In this document: piece after piece, positions 34,845 through 47,375 of the stretch
How the letters are laid out: each line of letters opens with the position of its first letter
Numbering within the stretch: position 1 is the first letter of the stretch
Origin: Corticium candelabrum
Taxonomy: Eukaryota; Porifera; Homoscleromorpha; Homosclerophorida; Plakinidae
Assembly: GCF_963422355.1 (NCBI RefSeq)
Contig: NC_085102.1
Span: forward strand, 219,501-283,500
Reading direction: 5' to 3'
Length of the DNA: 64,000 bases
Notes under the pieces: model-generated
Seen by the model: the letters and a program-made list of their open reading frames with translations, nothing else
Database searches by the model: none
Told to the model about the DNA's origin: nothing
Translations under genes and position numbers: made by a program

Positions 34845-37800
34845 CGTGTGTGTGTGTGTGTGTGTGTGTGCGTGTGTGTGCTTGTGTGGTCCCAGCACCA
34901 TCCAGAGTTTGAATTGCTTTGCGGTTGCCTGCCCCATTCGGTTGATTCGCATTCTGACGACTGATATTAACCATCTTATCAAGTCTGTTAGAGTAGTGAG
35001 CGACACCAGCAAGTAAGAAACGGAATGGGTTCAAGGCCAGGGCATCGCACAGTGGAGTCACTTGGCCAGTTTTGTACTTGTTTTTCCATCTGCAAACCTC
35101 CCCTGTTTCATCTACTGCACAAAGACAAAGTCAAAGACGAGAGAGACCTACAGTCAGATTGCTTGTTGACGTTGAAGGTATAATCGAAACTGCCCGGTTA
35201 GACACTGAGGCAGGTCACGCTGAAGACCGTCAAATAGATCTTGTTATTAGTGAACTAGACAAGTACAACGTATCAGTAGCTGGTTTGCAAGAGATGTGGT
35301 AGTTCAGTAGGGCCACCTACAAGGTGAGCAAAGCATCGTGTTGACAGCTAGCCATCACATACCGGACAAAGTCATCCTAAACGAGAGGAGAAGGCGTCGC
35401 ATTAGTGTTATCTGGCCTAGTCAAACAAGCATGGAGGTCCGGAGGTGAGCAATGGAAGTCGTGGGGTTCCATGATGATCAAAGCAGTTTTGCATTGTGGA
35501 AGGAGGAGCTCTGACCGGATACACGTGATATGCTGTTATGCACCTACTTTTAGTGGTAGTAGAACAGAGAAGGACAACTTTTTCAGTAATATTCAGACAG
35601 CTGTGACTGATGTACCTATTGATGAGCCGTTTGTAATATTGGGGATTTCAATGCACTCGTTGTGGTAATGATGACCAATGGTCAGGGGTTCGTGGTTCTC
35701 AAGGTCTAGGTATGACCACTGGGAAAAGCTGCTTTTTCCTTTCTTTGAATGAAGCTGCAGTATGTAACTGTCGGTTTCAAAGGAGGGATATCTACACACA
35801 GGGCAGCTCCCAAAGTCAAAAGAGTGGCTCTGTATAGATGTTGCGATTGTCAAACAGCAGGATCGAAGATGCCTAGATATTACTACTGTGAAATGTTGAG
35901 CTGATTGTGGATCTGACCGTCAACTTCTTCGTGTGAAATTAAAATGTCAGACAAAAAGAGCATTTGCAGTGGAAGGTCAAGAACTAATGGCAGAGAAGAT
36001 TTGCAGTTTCCAGCTCATGAACAGCTGTGTTGGTAACACAGGGCTTAAATTAACGTCCCGCAATTGCACAATTATCCGAACAAACTGGTCTTACTGCCGA
36101 ACACTTGGGCAATTTGACCAGACATTTGTTGGGACATGCAACACCTCTGGTAGCTGCTAGCAGGGTTCAGCACTCGAGCCTAGGTTTCAGGTGACTACAG
36201 GTGTTAGAGAGATGGGAAAACATTTCACATTTAAAAAATTGTTTGGCCTAGTTTAGATCTTTCTTTAGCCTGTAATGTAACTCTAATTACTCTGAGTAGC
36301 AGACTTGTTAATTGAGCCTGCATACAAACTATTAGGAAAAAGAAGTGTGTAACAAAAACTTTGCTAAAAGTTAGTCATTCATTAGTACTTGAGATAATAG
36401 ATTTTCCAGATGTTGATGTTTACTCAATTATGAAGACTGACATTCACCCATCTGAAGATGAATCACGTTCAGAAGCAAATTTAGGTTTCAAAGAGTGGGG
36501 AGAGTGTTTAGAAGTCTCAGAATTACTAGTAGATGAAGACATAGTTAAGTGCTAGTTCTGTTCATTCTGACTTAGGAATTGGTTTTGAAATAGGTAGCGC
36601 TTTCAATAAGATTTCATTCTATTAGTGTAAACTAATAAGCTAGATTTCATTCAATTAGTGTGTGTAAATGTCAGTATGAAAAAGCATGCACTACAGTCAC
36701 CTTGAATGTCCGGACAACTGCCCCAGACAACATCCAAGTTGTTCTGAAGAATGTTCGGACACTTGGAAAATACTAATCTTAGGCCTGGTAACATGTAGAG
36801 GAGTATTTTAAGAACAAGTTTGCTCAAGCGGTGCTTTGAGCAAGGCCAGCTCTGTAGAAGAGAAATGGTCTGTGTTACTCTCATCACTGACCCAGTCAGC
36901 AGCATCCGTGCTTGGCACCGAAAGAATAAACAACCTGATTGGTTCAAAGATAAAGCAACTTTCCTTGAACCACTTTTCAAGAAGAAGAATGATTTGTACA
37001 CAAAATGACTAAGTACAGGAAACGCTCCTGACAGGCAGAGATTCAGTGAAGCACGAAGTGTTGCCCAATCATCAGTTAGACAAGCAAAGAATATTTGTCT
37101 TCAAGACAAAACACAAGAGGCCCAGAAAAGCAGAAGAACTTGGAAGTGCACTAGAGATATGCACCGTGGACACAGTGGTCTCATACGTATAAAGACTACA
37201 ACGATCAAATATGAATATGGTAACCTTTATACTTCAATCAGTGCACAACAGCAACAATGGAGAAGACATTTTACGAAAGTCTTGAATGTAGTGAGTACTT
37301 TTGATCTTTCTGAAGTAGAGAATACCAGGCAAAGACCACTGAGACCAGAACTTGCTGCACTACCATCTAGCAAAGATTTAGATTCAGCACTTCTACACTG
37401 CAAAATTGAAAATCTGGTGTTTGTTCTAAAATCCTACCAGAAAGGTTGAAGATTGCTTGTGCTGAAGAGGAATTTATGGATCGACTGCTAGATCTGGTGT
37501 CCACTGTGTGGAGAGAGAGAGAGAGAGAAGAGTTCCAAGAGATTGGGCTGATGCTATTCTATTTCCCATTCCCAAGAAAGGAAATCTTATAGTTGCGACA
37601 ACTGGAGAGGAATTGCTTTACTGGATGTTGTTGGAAAAGCTGTTGCTACTACTATCCTTCAAAAACGCTTACAGTCACTGGCTGAGTCTGAACTTCTGGA
37701 ATCACAATGCAGTTTAAGGTCAGATAGAAACTGCAGTGAATTTTATGCTGCGCCAAATAATACAGAAATCTTGGGAACACACTACCAAGGCCTTGTTCTG

Positions 37801-40800
37801 TTTGTTGATATGAGAAAGTAGTATATGAGCCAAGTCCCAGAAGCCGTTGTGTTGTTTCGACGCCCTTGTGGACCAAGGTTTCTTGGCACCGGAACATTCT
37901 ACAGAACCAATAGAAAGGGTTTCTTAATGTTTGCACTTTGGAAAACATGCGACAAAGTAACGGTAGAAATTTAAAAATAGTACGCACGAGGCACATGGGA
38001 ATGTTGAGGCTATACTAGAGCTCTGTCTGACGAGTGTTCTTCAAAAGCGTAGAATCTTTACGGAATTGACTCTTGCAATTAAAAACTAGCGCCAACAAAG
38101 TAAGCATGCCATTTATGCTCGAAATAGTTAGAAGAGCAACAACTTTTTGTATTATCCGGAACTGCCAATTGCTACAGCCTTGGAGTTACTTTACAGCAAC
38201 AGGTATAGCTGAATCAAAGTAAGCATTTTTGTGACTACAACACTATATATATATTTTCGCATTTCGGAAAGTGATTTAACCTGTCTCAGGCTGTCTAGAT
38301 TTATTATTGCCAGTTTGTTTCTAGAAATAACTTAATTAATCTACTAAATAGCTAATTAGGGGTTAGTTAGTAAATAATTTGCTCTTGCAATCACACTTGA
38401 TCACTTATCTATTCACTATCACTACAGTCATTATTATCGCTATCATCAGTCTGAATGTCTGATTCTGGAGTTTCTTCTTCTAATAGTACTGGACTAGAAT
38501 TTTTGCAATTTCTGCAATCACATGCATCAGTACAGCACAAAGGAGCACGAAAGCACACACATTGCTGTGTGGTACATCCGACATTGCACTTTCAGCTTAC
38601 AAGCTCCAGCAGTGCTTTCAGGGCAGGAAGCTGTGTCATCCAGTAGACATGTATGTAAGAACCGTTTTCAGTATTTTCAACAATCCATTCGTGACCGTGC
38701 GGACTAGGCAGATTCTGCATAGAACACAAAGCATGTTTTCATACAAAAGTTTGATAGTTAGCTCATAGTACATGCTGCATCTTGAGTCGGGGGCATCTGC
38801 TGCGCTTTTGAGCAATTCATGCGAAATAGCTTGTACCTAGCTTTGTTGACACTGGTACAAGGTGGCAAACCATAGAGATCTTCAACTCTTTCACTCGGAA
38901 CCAAACTGCATCCTAATCTGGTCATCACAATGCGTAATTACGTAAACAGTTGGTTTGAGAAGCTAAGCGAAATATCTTCGTTTCACCTTTTCCAGCAAAG
39001 GCACTTGATCGTGATGTCACATCTAGAAATGCGTGTATGCCAGGGAGTGCAGCAGACATGTCTTCACCTAAATTGACAGCGATGTCTGTGAGACTAACGG
39101 AACGTAGTTTGTGCCAGTGAGCTATAGCATGCAATGATCCATTGATGGCATAGGCGTGATGGATTCCTATCGCTGCTATGTCGGTGTCAGGAGAGGATAT
39201 AACAACACAGGCAAAGCCAGCATTTGATTGCATGCTTGGCATGTAAGAAAATGCGACTGTCGGCTCTTCATGATCTGAAGTAAGAGCTGGTACAGAAGAA
39301 ACAATAACTGCGGAAGAATTTTCATGTAAGAAGATTGCATGCAGAGTTGTCGGTGACAAATGAATAGCTTCACATCATATAGCCGCTTAGCGTACCTACT
39401 GCTGCTCCACATCTCTACCAAACTTTACAAGCTCTAACTTGTTTTTGTCTGAAAGAACTTTTCCATTGCTAGGACAAGACTGTTGACCATTGAAAATCTT
39501 GACACGTACTATTCCAGCTGTTGAGCGAACAGCCATCTCGTATGCTTTGTTGAAACTGATGGATAGGTGTCTACAACAAAATCAATACGAGATGATCTAT
39601 ATGACCAGCAGCAGGGTGAGTCTTTAACTAGTTGTACAGAATCCGTAGGCACCTCGTGTTGGTAAGTAACACGTCCATCACTAGAGCTACATTTTAAGAA
39701 CAAACATGTAACACTTAAAAAAGAACATTGCGAACTACCCGGAGCCAACTTAGTGGCTGAGAACTGGGTAGAGCAATCTACAATGCAGTCAATGTTATTG
39801 GTGAGAACTGAGATTTTCTCATTGTGACCTTAACGTTGCACTTTTGAAGTTGAGTAGAAAATCTTTTTCTCCAGATGTCTAGAAGCTCAGCAGCGTTAGG
39901 TGGGCCAGGTTCATCACGTGACTTCTTGGCTAGTCTTTCCAAAAAGGTTTCCCCATCTCACCCCATTGTCCAAAGTGTTCTATGACTAAGGGAATAAGAC
40001 TGACTGTTGATCCACCTGGTAGATTTTCTTTTGCATACTTTGCCTTCTTCCTCTCTTCTCTTCTTTTTGCAGCAGCACTATCTGACTCGAGCTATCTAAC
40101 TCACATGACTTTGGGAAATATCGGAGCTCCAAGAGTGTGCCAGAGCTATATCCTGGTCAATGTTGCAATCCTTATCGGGGTCAAGCCATAATGTCTGGTC
40201 TATCATTTGAATTTGAATAGTGATGTCGTGGCTCTCTTCGTTGGTGCACATTTAGCTCACGAAGACAATCAGACCAAGTAGATGCTATGGCTTCATGTGA
40301 CCAAACTGGCCCACCACCAAACTTACAGGTTAACAGGTTATACCCACTGCCATCTAGGGTGGCTCCACAGTTGCAGGTGGTTATCCAATCAGAAAGGGGT
40401 ATGGACAAGCCCACAAGCCCAATCTCAAGAAGGTCACCAAACAAAATTTGTGGGTAATAAGTGCGAACACTTCTGAAGTTGGGATTGCATTCAACCAAGC
40501 CCCAGCTTCTTTTCCTTTTGAGGAGCGAAGCCGTGCGACATCACGAGCTGTGAGGGCTTCACTGATCAACTGCTCAGCCTCTTGTTGAGCTATAGCTGTG
40601 TATAGCTGATGTTAATGAACGTTTCCAGCAGAGAAGAAACAGTCTTTCCAACAGGAATGGACTGAGTCTGTTTGTCTGTCTGTCTGTCTGGCTGTGTGTG
40701 AAGATGTTGTCCATCCTTCATCTCCCATTGTTCTTCGTCTTGACTGTGATCCCATTGAAGTGGTACCATCTTTCCAGTACCTTGGAAGTTCCGTCTCCAA

Positions 40801-43670
40801 CAATTGCACTTTGGACGTTGAAATATCAGCACGGATCACCGAAGCATCTCAGTCATACGAGTCACTTAATCGCATTCTACACCAGAGGTGCTAAGTGCAT
40901 GCCAGAGTCGCGAATAGAGACTCTGGTGCAGACTAGCTAGCGTTCTGCCGCAGAATCAAAGAGTCGTTTTATGTCATCTACAAGTAGCCTCGACCTCCGA
41001 GACTCGTGTAGCGTCGATTCAAAATCGTCCTCGAAGCTAGTCTACAAGATATCGAGGCAAACACGGCAGACGTCTCTTCTTCGTTCGTGAGATCTCATGG
41101 CATTTACAATTGATATGTTTGTGTAGTGCAAAAGTGCGGTATATTTTTTCATCTCATTATTGAACTTGGTAAAATGACCATGCTAGTTCGCTGTTGTTAG
41201 ACTACCATTTAACATAGCTTTCTGATAAGTACTTTCAAAATTATTTTAGTGCTGTTTTGGTCCAGACTAGAGTCGCTCTCTCTTGTCTGGAACTTGAGGC
41301 TGCTTTCATGGTGCCTGAACTACTGGCTGTGCACTTTTTATATTTCAATAGTGTTGTAATCTGGGAGTTGTAGGTTCTTAGTACTTCTACCTGGCTTTCA
41401 TTGTTTTGTGGTAAAGTTGTTTTGCTGTCTTACAGTGTGTATCTTTTTACAGTGCCAATGGGTTGTAGGGAAAGTTGCACGTTCTTACCAACAATGTTAT
41501 GTTAGCTTGTTGTTTTGTATTGCAGATTTTGAACTGTATATTTGTTTGAGATACTGGTTTTGTTTCTCCATGAGCTATAGCTGGTCGCTCGTAAATGTCA
41601 ATAATATTTTAGGTTGGTGAAGTTTACATTTGTGGGAAGTGGGATCTTCGTTTTCAAAGTAAAAAGAATATTGGCAACTGTTTTGCACGCTATGAACATC
41701 TATAGGTGTTGGATCATGACCCATGAACGTGAACACAGCATGAACGTGGAACACAACACAGAAGCAATGTTATTTTGTGGTTGCAAGCAGCAGGCTTCAA
41801 ATGTAGATTTCTCATCCTCATGTATGCAACTCAACTATGCTCTCTCACAGTGCTTTTGAATTTAGAAAATCAGCGAACAAAAATTTGTGCGTGGATAAAG
41901 AGAGCCCAAACTTTTTAATTATGATTTCAGTTCACGACATTGATTTGTGGTGCTGTGTTTCCATTGTTTCACAATAACAAGACAGATGACTCTGTTTGGT
42001 ACTGTGGCTGAAAATGCCACTGCTTCATGGATTTACCCAGAGAGTTTAAATTTCTTTTGTTCATCTTTTAGTACCTCTACAATACTATGAAAATGCTATC
42101 CAATGAATGAGATTGGTTGGGTTGTACATCAGCTAATCTCCAGTATCTCTCTCATGTTTACTGTCTATCACAGTGCGTCAAAAGGTGCTTGGCCGTGAGT
42201 CAGAGGAGGTAGAAACCTAGTGTGTGTTAAAGGCACGCCCATAGGCGAATTTTGTCTTTTCTAGACGTTGTTTGCTTTGTTTCTGTGCTGATGTATATGT
42301 CTGGATGTACTCTAAATAATATCTGATAAGAGCTGCTTTGTGAATTTATGTTCACATTTGGACTTCACATGGTTACGCTGTCAGCTGCAGTGGTTTACAA
42401 TGTTCCGTCTTTCCGTGGTTCTAGGACCTTTGTTCTTTTTTGTCTGCGTGAGACAAGAAGAGTCGTTATAGAATGCTGTGTTGTACGTTATCCAAAGTTA
42501 TCCTGCCGTTTTTGGTGAGTAACGACCACAACTCTGTGCGATGTAGAAAGCTAGCGTGCGTTAAAGGAACACCCACAGGTGAATTTGGCTTTTAGCTAAA
42601 AAAGCCAGTCAAAACGTAATGGTAACTAAAGTCAGACGTCTCCAACTGGTAATAAACCTTACTCTAACCCTATTAGGATTCTGATAGTGACTAATGTTCA
42701 CACTTCCTACCTGCAAATTGAGTAGAGCAGTCACCTACAGTACACGTACAAGATAGTATGACTTTCACATACTCTACTTGATCCGATATCGAGCGAAATT
42801 GTAGGAGTTACGAAATGTGGTAACGCTAATCCATCAAGTAGGCATGGTCGAACGAATTCGTCGAATGCCCTCTCTACCTCTCCACTTCGGCTGATTTGCG
42901 CCAGGCAAACGCACTTAAGCGTTGCTTTCACCATGGGAAAGCAAGAAAGTTTATAATAAAGAGTCATGAACACTCAGAGGGTATCCGGATGTTGCACTCA
43001 CAGTGGCTCAAGGCAGACTGAAGTAGGCACGTGGTTCGAATACGGGGCTTAGAAGGTGCTTATTGGCTGAATAGTGAGACCACCCAGGTAGCGTTGTGGT
43101 ACCTGTCTGTACCTCCTCTGGCCATGAGTGTAATGTACTGTGTTGATATATTTATTTCTATTTTGAAATGTCCTTGATATGTGTAAGAGAAGGCACATTG
43201 TTATGTGCAAATAGACAAACTTTTGTATCTTACAAATGGATTATAATTTAGTTTTGAACACTTGCCAACTACAGTAATGAGTTAGAGCTTACTCAATCCA
43301 TTAGTGCTTTATAATAATTAAGTCATATGAATAATATGGTGATCTTTTGTACATCAGTTAGAAACCAACAAAGACATCATTGCAGCATGTGCACGAGAGG
43401 CTTTAGACAAGTACAAGCACCAGGTCAAATCATGTAACAGTATTGCCCTTGCCAAGAAACAATGCTGTGACCGTGTGTTAGGTGGTGATTTCTAATGTAC
43501 TGGCAACAAGAAGAAAACAAGTAACCCTTGTGACTAAAACAGAAGAGAAGATGCTATCATTGAGTGACCATGAGTTTCATATGGGTATTGACGTTGAACA
43601 GAAGATAGTAGATGAACTACTGAAACATCACAAGGTATTTATACAAGAGAAGCAACCGAGTCGTCGTTAA
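28689..43670 (+). CDS. PPCS: Phosphopantothenate-cysteine ligase (PPCS), eight exons, complete
   Basis: Catalyses the second step of coenzyme A synthesis, joining cysteine to 4'-phosphopantothenate using a nucleotide; cytosolic. Exons: 28689-28823, 28885-28973, 32946-33088, 33156-33208, 34408-34569, 34632-34751, 43358-43423, 43482-43670. All phases join, giving 318 residues (human PPCS 311). Family blocks in order: [56 protein letters not shown] (substrate-binding segment), [42 protein letters not shown], and [13 protein letters not shown] near the end. The intron after 34569 is GC-AG, not GT-AG. The sixth intron (34752-43357) is 8.6 kb of retroelement debris. All key blocks are intact, so the gene should be functional. 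Confidence 0.94.
30440..30640 (+). mobile_element. hAT transposase C-terminal fragment
   Basis: Broken plus-strand frames give [12 protein letters not shown], then LIHVHK, and then [20 protein letters not shown] followed by RRKLYF. The order matches the hAT C-terminal dimerisation region (..RSFSTLRRIKT..LNxLALLxIHxD..). Stops between them show it is a fossil. Confidence 0.55.
31460..31590. repeat. Dispersed repeat, copy 1
   Basis: Contains GATAGATAAATTTT, then ATAGATACCGCAAACTACAT and GTCAGCTAAAACT, ending GAAGTAATTAATG. Copy 2 is at 31785-31900 in the same orientation. Both are flanked by GATA-rich runs, suggesting a SINE or similar element with a GATA-type tail. Confidence 0.7.
31785..31900. 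repeat. Dispersed repeat, copy 2
   Basis: Shares ATAGATAGATAAATTT, GATAGATACCGCAAACTACA and GAAGTAATTAATG with 31460-31590, with a few substitutions and a shortened middle. Confidence 0.7.
34570..34631 (+). promoter_or_regulatory. PPCS: GC-AG intron of PPCS
   Basis: Splicing ...SSQM/PEHKIR requires donor GCAAGT at 34570 and acceptor TTTTGTAG ending 34631, a 62-bp intron. The donor otherwise fits the strong consensus that GC donors usually need. Reading straight through would run into a stop at 34674, and the reading frame after it would lose the conserved PPCS sequence. Confidence 0.85.
34807..34887 (+). repeat. (GT)n with (GC)n core
   Basis: GT units interrupted by CGCGCGCG, in PPCS intron 6, just 3' of exon 34632-34751. 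Confidence 0.95.
35095..37900 (+). mobile_element. Decayed LINE: APE-type endonuclease plus reverse transcriptase
   Basis: Endonuclease region: [40 protein letters not shown] and DEPFVILG followed by GDFNA in another frame. RT region: [33 protein letters not shown], then [15 protein letters not shown] (frame-shifted) and LFVDMRK. A GA-rich run at 37511-37528 interrupts the RT. It lies in PPCS intron 6 in the same direction as the gene. Multiple stops and frameshifts show it is dead. Confidence 0.8.
38925..39760 (-). pseudogene. Mobile-element-associated ORF relic (SPDTD / HAFxGCDSTSAF-type)
   Basis: Minus-strand frames give [44 protein letters not shown] and [20 protein letters not shown] followed by KGETK. 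The order matches a protein common in invertebrate repeat families (HEEADTR..., ISSPDTDV..., HAFTGCDSTSAFxGKGK). Its exact class is uncertain to me. The canonical HEEADTR is HEEPTVA here and GCDSTS is DVTSRSS, so it is decayed. Confidence 0.5.
39780..40620 (-). mobile_element. C-terminal relic of a non-LTR retrotransposon with RPDI endonuclease-like motif
   Basis: On the minus strand, [20 protein letters not shown] then [40 protein letters not shown] and [10 protein letters not shown] cysteine motif followed by H...C and then RPDI is the layout of retroelement C-termini with a restriction-like endonuclease. A frameshift lies between 40381 and 40498. It is a different family from the one at 17060-17834. 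Confidence 0.65.
40670..40910 (+). mobile_element. LINE fragment, RT C-terminal part
   Basis: The plus frame encodes [20 protein letters not shown], then [20 protein letters not shown] and NRIL, the conserved YLGS...EI..RI.KA segment after the RT domain. The copy is short and truncated on both sides. Confidence 0.7.
40911..42980. other. PPCS intron 6, no feature recognised
   Basis: Unassigned intronic sequence. A motif GTGCGTTAAAGG with ACACCCACAGGTGAATTTG at about 42547 resembles GTGTGTTAAAGGCACGCCCA with TAGGCGAATTTTG at about 42220, so two diverged copies of a short repeat are present. Confidence 0.5.
42985..43140 (+). mobile_element. tRNA-derived SINE candidate
   Basis: AGTGGCTCAAGGC at about 43002 fits a pol III A box and GTGGTTCGAATACGG at about 43030 fits a B box, about 30 bases apart as in a tRNA gene. 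The flanks do not fold as a complete tRNA, so a SINE head is more likely. It sits at the end of PPCS intron 6. Confidence 0.5.
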
Positions 43671-44027
43671 AGTGACTGCATGGAACATCATCAGCGTTTT
43701 CTAAGTTTTACACACAGTGGTTATGTGAGGTATCCAGGTACAAGAGTATATCTTACTTGTTTGCGTCGTAGTTTTCTTGTTTTAGTATTAGCTGCTGGGC
43801 TCAGCCTGGCGATTCTAACTCACTGTTCTTTTCCTTTTATGGTTCTAATATCTTGTTGTCACTGTCTTGGCTTTGTGGCATGTTTGTGCATTGCAAGTTG
43901 TCCAGTATTTTTATGTTGCAACAATATCTTTCTCCACACTGAGATTTAGATGCACTTAACAGCTTCTTCTCTTTTTACACTTGAAGCTTTAGTTACTTGA
44001 ACAGGCCTAGTAGGGGACATGCTTGTA

Positions 44028-45190
44028 CAGTCCGTCAAAACTATTGACACATTTACCCTTGGAGGCGTGGCCGTAAGTAGTGTGAGAAGAAACGCATCCG
44101 TTTTCACGTGACGTACATTTTCTAGATAGAAAAGAACTATTGTGTATGCTCGTAGGTTTGTTAGACGGGTATTTTATATTACTAGAATCAACGCGTGGCT
44201 GAGCACGCTTCGCACCACCTATTTGGCGCGTTTTAGAGGGGTGGTGCGCATTCTTTATATGATCCGGAAAGACACAAGTGCGCATCAGTAGCTTGTGTTT
44301 TCCTTTCATTTTTTGATAGCATTTCCCCCGCTAGCTACACAAAGACGCATTGGGCTACACATGCGTTGGATGTACGGCAACAGATCACATAGCGTGAGCA
44401 ACTGCCACTCCGCCTGGATTGTGTCTTCAAGTTCATGAACGTTTTGAGGCGTACGAAGCTCAACACGCCGCTTGATGAACGCCCAGAGGTTTTCTATTGG
44501 TGCAAGATCTGGTGAGTTAGCGGGCCAATCAAGACCGTGACGCGCCCAGAATCTCGTTTTTAGCTTCACTAGCGGAATTTTCTTAGGCATAGTGTAGCGA
44601 TAGCCTGCGTCATGAAGTTCTCTTCTGCTGGTGGAAGAACTGACGACAAGTCTTTCCTGCGCTGCTAGCTGATGGGCAAGTTTGTTTGCTGATTTCGTTG
44701 TTCCTTGTGTGTGTCATGTTCACTAGGCTGATCGATGGTTAGTCTCGCGCAGCCAGCCCCTCCCCCTTTCTGACATCCGTTGGCGGGAGACGTCAGAAAG
44801 GGGGAGGGGCTGGCTGCGCGAGACTAGATCGATGGTTTTCAGCTGATTTTTTAGTCTTCCATGGGAAGTTCTATGTTCTCCAGCGTCCAATCTTTTGAGA
44901 GTTCAGTAAACATTAGAGCGAGAAACACGTAAAAATAGGGAGATCATAGATGTCTTCTTGGTACCAGAGCGGTATAGTAACAGAATATCGCGGCGTTGTC
45001 TTTCACGACTCATTTGACGACGGAAAAGTTCTCTAAGCGGATGCACATACTATGGAATAGCTTTTGTGACTTCTTTTCAGCTGTTTGAGAAACATTTGGC
45101 GCTGGTTTCCTAGTACATAGCAAAACAAGAAGACTTTCCAAAAATAGTACAACTAAACCGGAAATGTGTCAATAGTTTTGACGCGGACTG
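44028..45190 (-). mobile_element. Tc1/mariner element, internally deleted
   Basis: Ends are inverted repeats (CAGTCCGTCAAAACTATTGA on the left, the same with a 2-bp insertion inverted on the right), flanked by TA (44026-44027 and 45191-45192). The minus-strand transposase C-terminus is open at 44590-44306: HGLDWPANSPDLAPIENLWA with the last catalytic acidic residue, then FIKRRVE. The N-terminal helix-turn-helix part is readable with stops (MSRERQRRDILLLYRSGTKK). The middle, with the first two catalytic Asp residues, is missing. A foldback element is nested at 44740-44826. Confidence 0.85.
44740..44826. mobile_element. Short foldback element (family TAGTCTCGC) nested in the Tc1 element
   Basis: An 87-bp near-perfect hairpin with arms TAGTCTCGCGCAGCCAGCCC and its reverse complement. 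The 10-bp GATCGATGGT flanks it on both sides (44730-44739 and 44827-44836), a target-site duplication. The insertion splits the transposase N-terminal frame. A second family member is at 58776-58856. Confidence 0.9.
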
Positions 45191-45738
45191 TACAGTAGAG
45201 TGCAATTAATACCCAAAGGGCTTAAATGGAGATATGACTAAAGCCATTTCTGCTGCTTTATTCAAAATGTTGAGTAAATTTGTTGGCAATACACTATTTT
45301 CTGTTTGGGAACATCAGCTAATATATAGAAACATAGGGTTAGTTAACTTAATTAAGCAAACAGTAAACACAATAACCCTATCAGACATCAAGACAGCCGT
45401 CAGTTAGGTGAGTGCTATGTTTAGACGCCTTCAACAGAGAAGATCGCTTCCAAGGTTGACTACTCGACGGCAGACGAGAATCACCAAGCAGACTAAAGTA
45501 TTACCAAGACAGAAACTCACATCATCAACTCTATCCGACCTCCATGCTTTCATGTGGCTGTGATACCCAGACATACACACAAGTCAATTTTGCTTTGTTT
45601 ATAAAGATATTGCATTTAAGTTTTACCAACTACACGACATCTATGTATTTACTGTATGAAGATGGCTACATCCATAGCAAATCATGCCAAATACTGTTAG
45701 AATTGACATGTTGCAACTAATGAGAACAATTTAGGCTG

Positions 45739-46233
45739 TCAAGTCTGTTTCTTTCCATGACCTCCAAACAATGATTCTCCATACTGCCTGTCTTTCTTTC
45801 GAATAGTGTCATGAAATTGATCAAAGGCAAATGTGTTGAAACCAAAGTTACAATGAAAATACCTGCAGCAACAACACTGTGATTTTACTGATTTACAACT
45901 TTGCAGTGAAAAGAGAATTTATCAGTAACAATACATTTCATTTTGTACACAGCAAATTGACTGTCAGTGGCTGTTGAAATGTTGTTTAATTATCTTAACA
46001 ACTGTAGTGAATACATGCCCCACACTATACACTGCACCATTTTAGGGTATCTTCTCATTCACGTTAGCTTGTGCATGTCCAGCAGAAGTGTTTTGGTATG
46101 GTTTATTTATTTATTTTTAACAGATAAATGTGTACGTTTTGCAGATTTTTTACCTGATGGCATATCCATATGTTTGTATTTCCATATGCAGTTTTGTGTT
46201 CTATCTGTACATCTATGTTTGCATGGGTACTTA

Positions 46234-46309
<76 letters not shown>

Positions 46310-46349
46310 CACGTGCATGTGTGTGTGTTCGTGTGCATTGTGTGTGTGC

Positions 46350-46413
<64 letters not shown>

Positions 46414-46416
46414 TGC

Positions 46417-46492
<76 letters not shown>

Positions 46493-46938
46493 GAACGATT
46501 TAGTACTGAGGGATTTAAGGAATTGTAATCTTGATGGGTTTGGAGGATACTAGCAGAAGATAGGAATGATTGGAGGAATCAGATCTGGGCTGCCACACAG
46601 GAAGTAAATTTCGAGAAGGAAGAACAAGAGAAATACCGCAAGGATGAGCAGAAACGTCGCTGCGAAGCAAGGCAAACGACATCAGAGTTTGCTTTACACT
46701 GCATCTTTGATGGTTGTGAATTTACTGCTGTAAATCATGCCGGCCTTGTAAACCACTAGAGACAGAAACATGGTCAGTCCCTGACTAGTCAATGTCAGTA
46801 CTGTCACCAAACATTCCACCAACAAGGCCTCCACAACCACGAGCGTTTCTGCTGTCAGAGAACATCCACTCCTCTGATATAGCCTATGGTGACCTTGGCC
46901 TGCATCGTTTCTCATTGGAATGAACGCAGCGTGAAGTG

Positions 46939-46987
<49 letters not shown>

Positions 46988-47076
46988 TGTGTGTGTGTGT
47001 GTGTCTGTGTGTGTGTGTGTGTGTGTCTGTGTGTGTGTCTGTGTCTGTGTGTCTGTGTCTGTGTCTCTGTGTGTGT

Positions 47077-47129
<53 letters not shown>

Positions 47130-47330
47130 TGTGTGTGTGTGTGTGTGTGTACGTGTGTGTGTGTGTGTGTGTGTGTACGTGTGTGTGTGTGTGTGTGTAC
47201 GTGTGTGTGTGTACGTGTGTGTGTGTGTGTGTACGTGTGTGTGTGTACGTGTGTGTGTGTGTGTGTACGTGTGTGCGTGTGTACGTGTGTGTGTACGTGT
47301 GTGTGTGTGTGTGTGTGTGTACGTGTGTGT

Positions 47331-47375
<45 letters not shown>

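Noticed and set aside
42180..43135. Possible 950-bp DNA transposon with AGAGGAGGTA ends
   Set aside because: The inverted similarity is only about 10-15 bases and no duplication was seen.
44007..44309. 100-codon minus-strand frame at the Tc1 3' end
   Set aside because: It lies between the transposase stop and the inverted repeat and shows no family similarity.
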